Of a stretch of 64,000 nucleotides of DNA, positions 62,521-64,000 are shown in pieces (position 1 is the stretch's first letter; each line of letters starts with the position of its first letter). Position numbers and translations under genes: made by a program. The DNA is taken from positions 1 to 64,000 of the forward strand of contig CACWSX010000011.1 in assembly GCA_902763615.1 (NCBI GenBank), written 5' to 3'. The notes under the pieces are model-generated. The model had not been told where the DNA came from. It worked only from the letters and a program-made list of their open reading frames with translations, and did not search any database. This DNA comes from an uncultured Prevotellaceae bacterium. Its GTDB lineage: Bacteria; Bacteroidota; Bacteroidia; Bacteroidales; Bacteroidaceae.

Positions 62521-64000
62521 ATGGAACTTGATCTTGACAACAAAGAGTGGCAGGATGCCCTACAGATCGTAAACTACACGCGTCGCTCGCTTTTCCTGAC
62601 AGGTAAGGCGGGCACGGGTAAGAGCACCTTCCTGAAGTATGTGGCGGAGAACACTAAGAAGAAACATGTGGTTCTTGCCCCTACTGGCATTGCTGCCATC
62701 AATGCCGGCGGCTCTACGCTTCACAGTTTCTTTCGTTTGCCGTTCTATCCTTTGTTGCCGAATGATCAACGGTATGACAGCCGCCACATCAAAGAAACAC
62801 TGAAATACACTGGAGCACAGCGGAAGCTGTTGCGAGAAGTAGAGTTGATTATCATTGATGAGATATCGATGGTACGAGCCGACATCATCGACTTCATCGA
62901 TAAGGTGCTTCGTACTTTTACCCGCAATCCTGAACCCTTTGGTGGTAAGCAGATGCTACTGGTTGGCGATATTTTCCAATTGGAACCGGTCCTGAAAGAA
63001 GATGAGCGCCAGTTGCTCGCCCCCTTCTATCCCTCTGCCTATTTCTTCAATGCCAAAGTGTGGCAGAAGATGCCTATCCTGAGTATTGAATTGCGGAAAG
63101 TCTACCGACAGAGCGATCCGCAATTCATCTCGATTCTCGACCGCATCCGTACAAATACCGCCAATGATTCTGACCTTCGTACGCTGAATGATCGTGTAGG
63201 TAGCCATCTTACATCCAAAGACTCCCTCACCATTACCCTTGCCACGCGTCGCGACATCGTTGACTTCACCAATGAACAACGCCTGTCATCACTTTCGGGT
63301 TTACCGTCAACGTTTATTGGCATCATCAAGGGTGACTTCCCTGAATCGTCACTGCCCACACCAATGGAACTCCAGTTGAAGCCCGGCGCTCAGGTCATTT
63401 TTATCAAAAACGATAAGGATAAGCGTTGGGTAAACGGCACACTTGGTACTGTTTCATTTATTGACGAGAAACTGGGTGTGATAGGTGTTATCGACGAGAA
63501 AGGTGTGGAGTTTGACGTAGAGCGTGAGATATGGGAAAACATGCGCTACACCTTCAACGATAAAGAAAAGAAGATTGAAGAAGAGTTGCTTGGCACTTAC
63601 ACCCAATTCCCGTTACGTCTTGCCTGGGCCATCACCGTACATAAGAGCCAGGGTCTGACATTCTCTCAGGTAGCTATCGATTTCGGTGGCGGAGGAGCCT
63701 TCGCCGGAGGACAAACCTACGTTGCCCTCTCCAGATGCCGCTCGTTGGACGGTATTTCATTGAAGACACCGCTCAAGCAGCGAGATATCTTCGTCAGGGC
63801 AGAAGTAGTGGAATTTGCCAACTGCTACAACAATCAGGCACTTATAGCCAAGGCACTTGAGGAGGGCAAGGCCGACCGGCAATACCGCGATGCCATCAGG
63901 GCTTTTGATAAGGGTGACTTCGATCGGTTCCTTGATGAATTCTTCAAGGCCATCCATTCCCGTTATGATATCGAGAAGCCTCATATCCGTCGATATATCC
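62521..64000 (+). CDS. PIF1/RecD-like DNA helicase, 5' part (runs off the window)
   Basis: At least 493 codons with no stop before the window end. Walker A LTGKAGTGKSTFL (about 30), motif Ia VVLAPTGIAAINAGGSTLHSFF, Walker B IIIDEISMVRADI, motif III LLVGDIFQLEPV, a middle region, then the UvrD_C-2-like end with GTYTQFPLRLAWAITVHKSQGLTF and QTYVALSRCRSLDG. These are superfamily 1B (PIF1/RecD2) motifs, 5'-3' helicases that work in replication or repair. The C-terminus is missing, so extra domains cannot be judged. Confidence 0.88.
   Translation, partial: MELDLDNKEWQDALQIVNYTRRSLFLTGKAGTGKSTFLKYVAENTKKKHVVLAPTGIAAINAGGSTLHSFFRLPFYPLLPNDQRYDSRHIKETLKYTGAQRKLLREVELIIIDEISMVRADIIDFIDKVLRTFTRNPEPFGGKQMLLVGDIFQLEPVLKEDERQLLAPFYPSAYFFNAKVWQKMPILSIELRKVYRQSDPQFISILDRIRTNTANDSDLRTLNDRVGSHLTSKDSLTITLATRRDIVDFTNEQRLSSLSGLPSTFIGIIKGDFPESSLPTPMELQLKPGAQVIFIKNDKDKRWVNGTLGTVSFIDEKLGVIGVIDEKGVEFDVEREIWENMRYTFNDKEKKIEEELLGTYTQFPLRLAWAITVHKSQGLTFSQVAIDFGGGGAFAGGQTYVALSRCRSLDGISLKTPLKQRDIFVRAEVVEFANCYNNQALIAKALEEGKADRQYRDAIRAFDKGDFDRFLDEFFKAIHSRYDIEKPHIRRYI

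Overview
The window looks like a chromosomal segment of a Prevotella-type Bacteroidota. Evidence: nearly every intergenic gap carries the Bacteroidota promoter (TTTG, about 20 bp, TAnnTTTG); the primary sigma factor is the short form without region 1.1; the ATP synthase operon has the order beta-epsilon-I-a-c-b-delta-alpha-gamma; an rseC-rnfBCDGEA operon is present; and there are FeoA-FeoB, HU-SPOR, DUF1015 and DUF5687 proteins typical of the phylum. No phage, CRISPR array, insertion sequence or rRNA operon is visible. Most of the window is housekeeping DNA.

Layout. 1-8.1 kb: end of an AraC-type regulator, a DnaJ-like chaperone, a secreted 5'-nucleotidase with a NudC-type NADH pyrophosphatase, a lipoprotein, two nucleotide-sugar genes (ugd, rfbC), and an HU-SPOR membrane protein followed by an FHA protein. 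8.2-12.3 kb: a carbamoyl-phosphate synthase large subunit that reads more like the animal CPS/CAD enzyme than like E. coli CarB, an IMPACT-family protein and tRNA-Ser(CGA). 12.4-19.3 kb: a small secreted protein, the serine pathway (serC-serA-DUF1015), a short FolK, an M64 peptidase, a BrkB-like membrane protein and RNase P RNA. 19.3-27.4 kb: a YpfJ-type peptidase and the F1Fo ATP synthase operon. 27.5-35.0 kb: a secreted protein, a uracil permease broken by two internal deletions, and the Rnf operon. 35.1-41.6 kb: DMP19, smpB, metH, a family-10 glycosidase and a lipoprotein in one transcription unit, facing a small acidic protein. 41.7-47.4 kb: an NTPase-CYTH fusion, NhaD, TilS, an RlmI-like methyltransferase and a 3'-5' exonuclease. 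47.5-55.2 kb: ftsK-lolA-DUF5687, a DegP/DegQ protease, rpoD and a secreted protein. 55.3-64.0 kb: a large outer-membrane barrel with a Gly/Arg tail, FeoAB, an AAA ATPase with a dense operator region, and a PIF1/RecD-like helicase running off the end.

The energy genes fit together. Rnf couples ferredoxin and NAD to an ion gradient, NhaD exchanges Na+ for H+, and the ATP synthase (whose c-ring sequence suggests protons) uses the gradient.

The most unusual signals are repeats and regulatory DNA. A REP-like palindrome with core TGGGGTCAGGATAC occurs twice, once upstream of the ATPase gene and once in frame inside metH. Exact 7-bp tandem arrays lie in two ATP-synthase spacers, and another encodes the hydrophobic core of a signal peptide. 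Three 14-bp repeats sit directly downstream of the ATPase promoter, with a further palindrome across its -33 box. Two genes (6485 and 62521) start about where their promoter would begin transcription, so their mRNAs may be leaderless.
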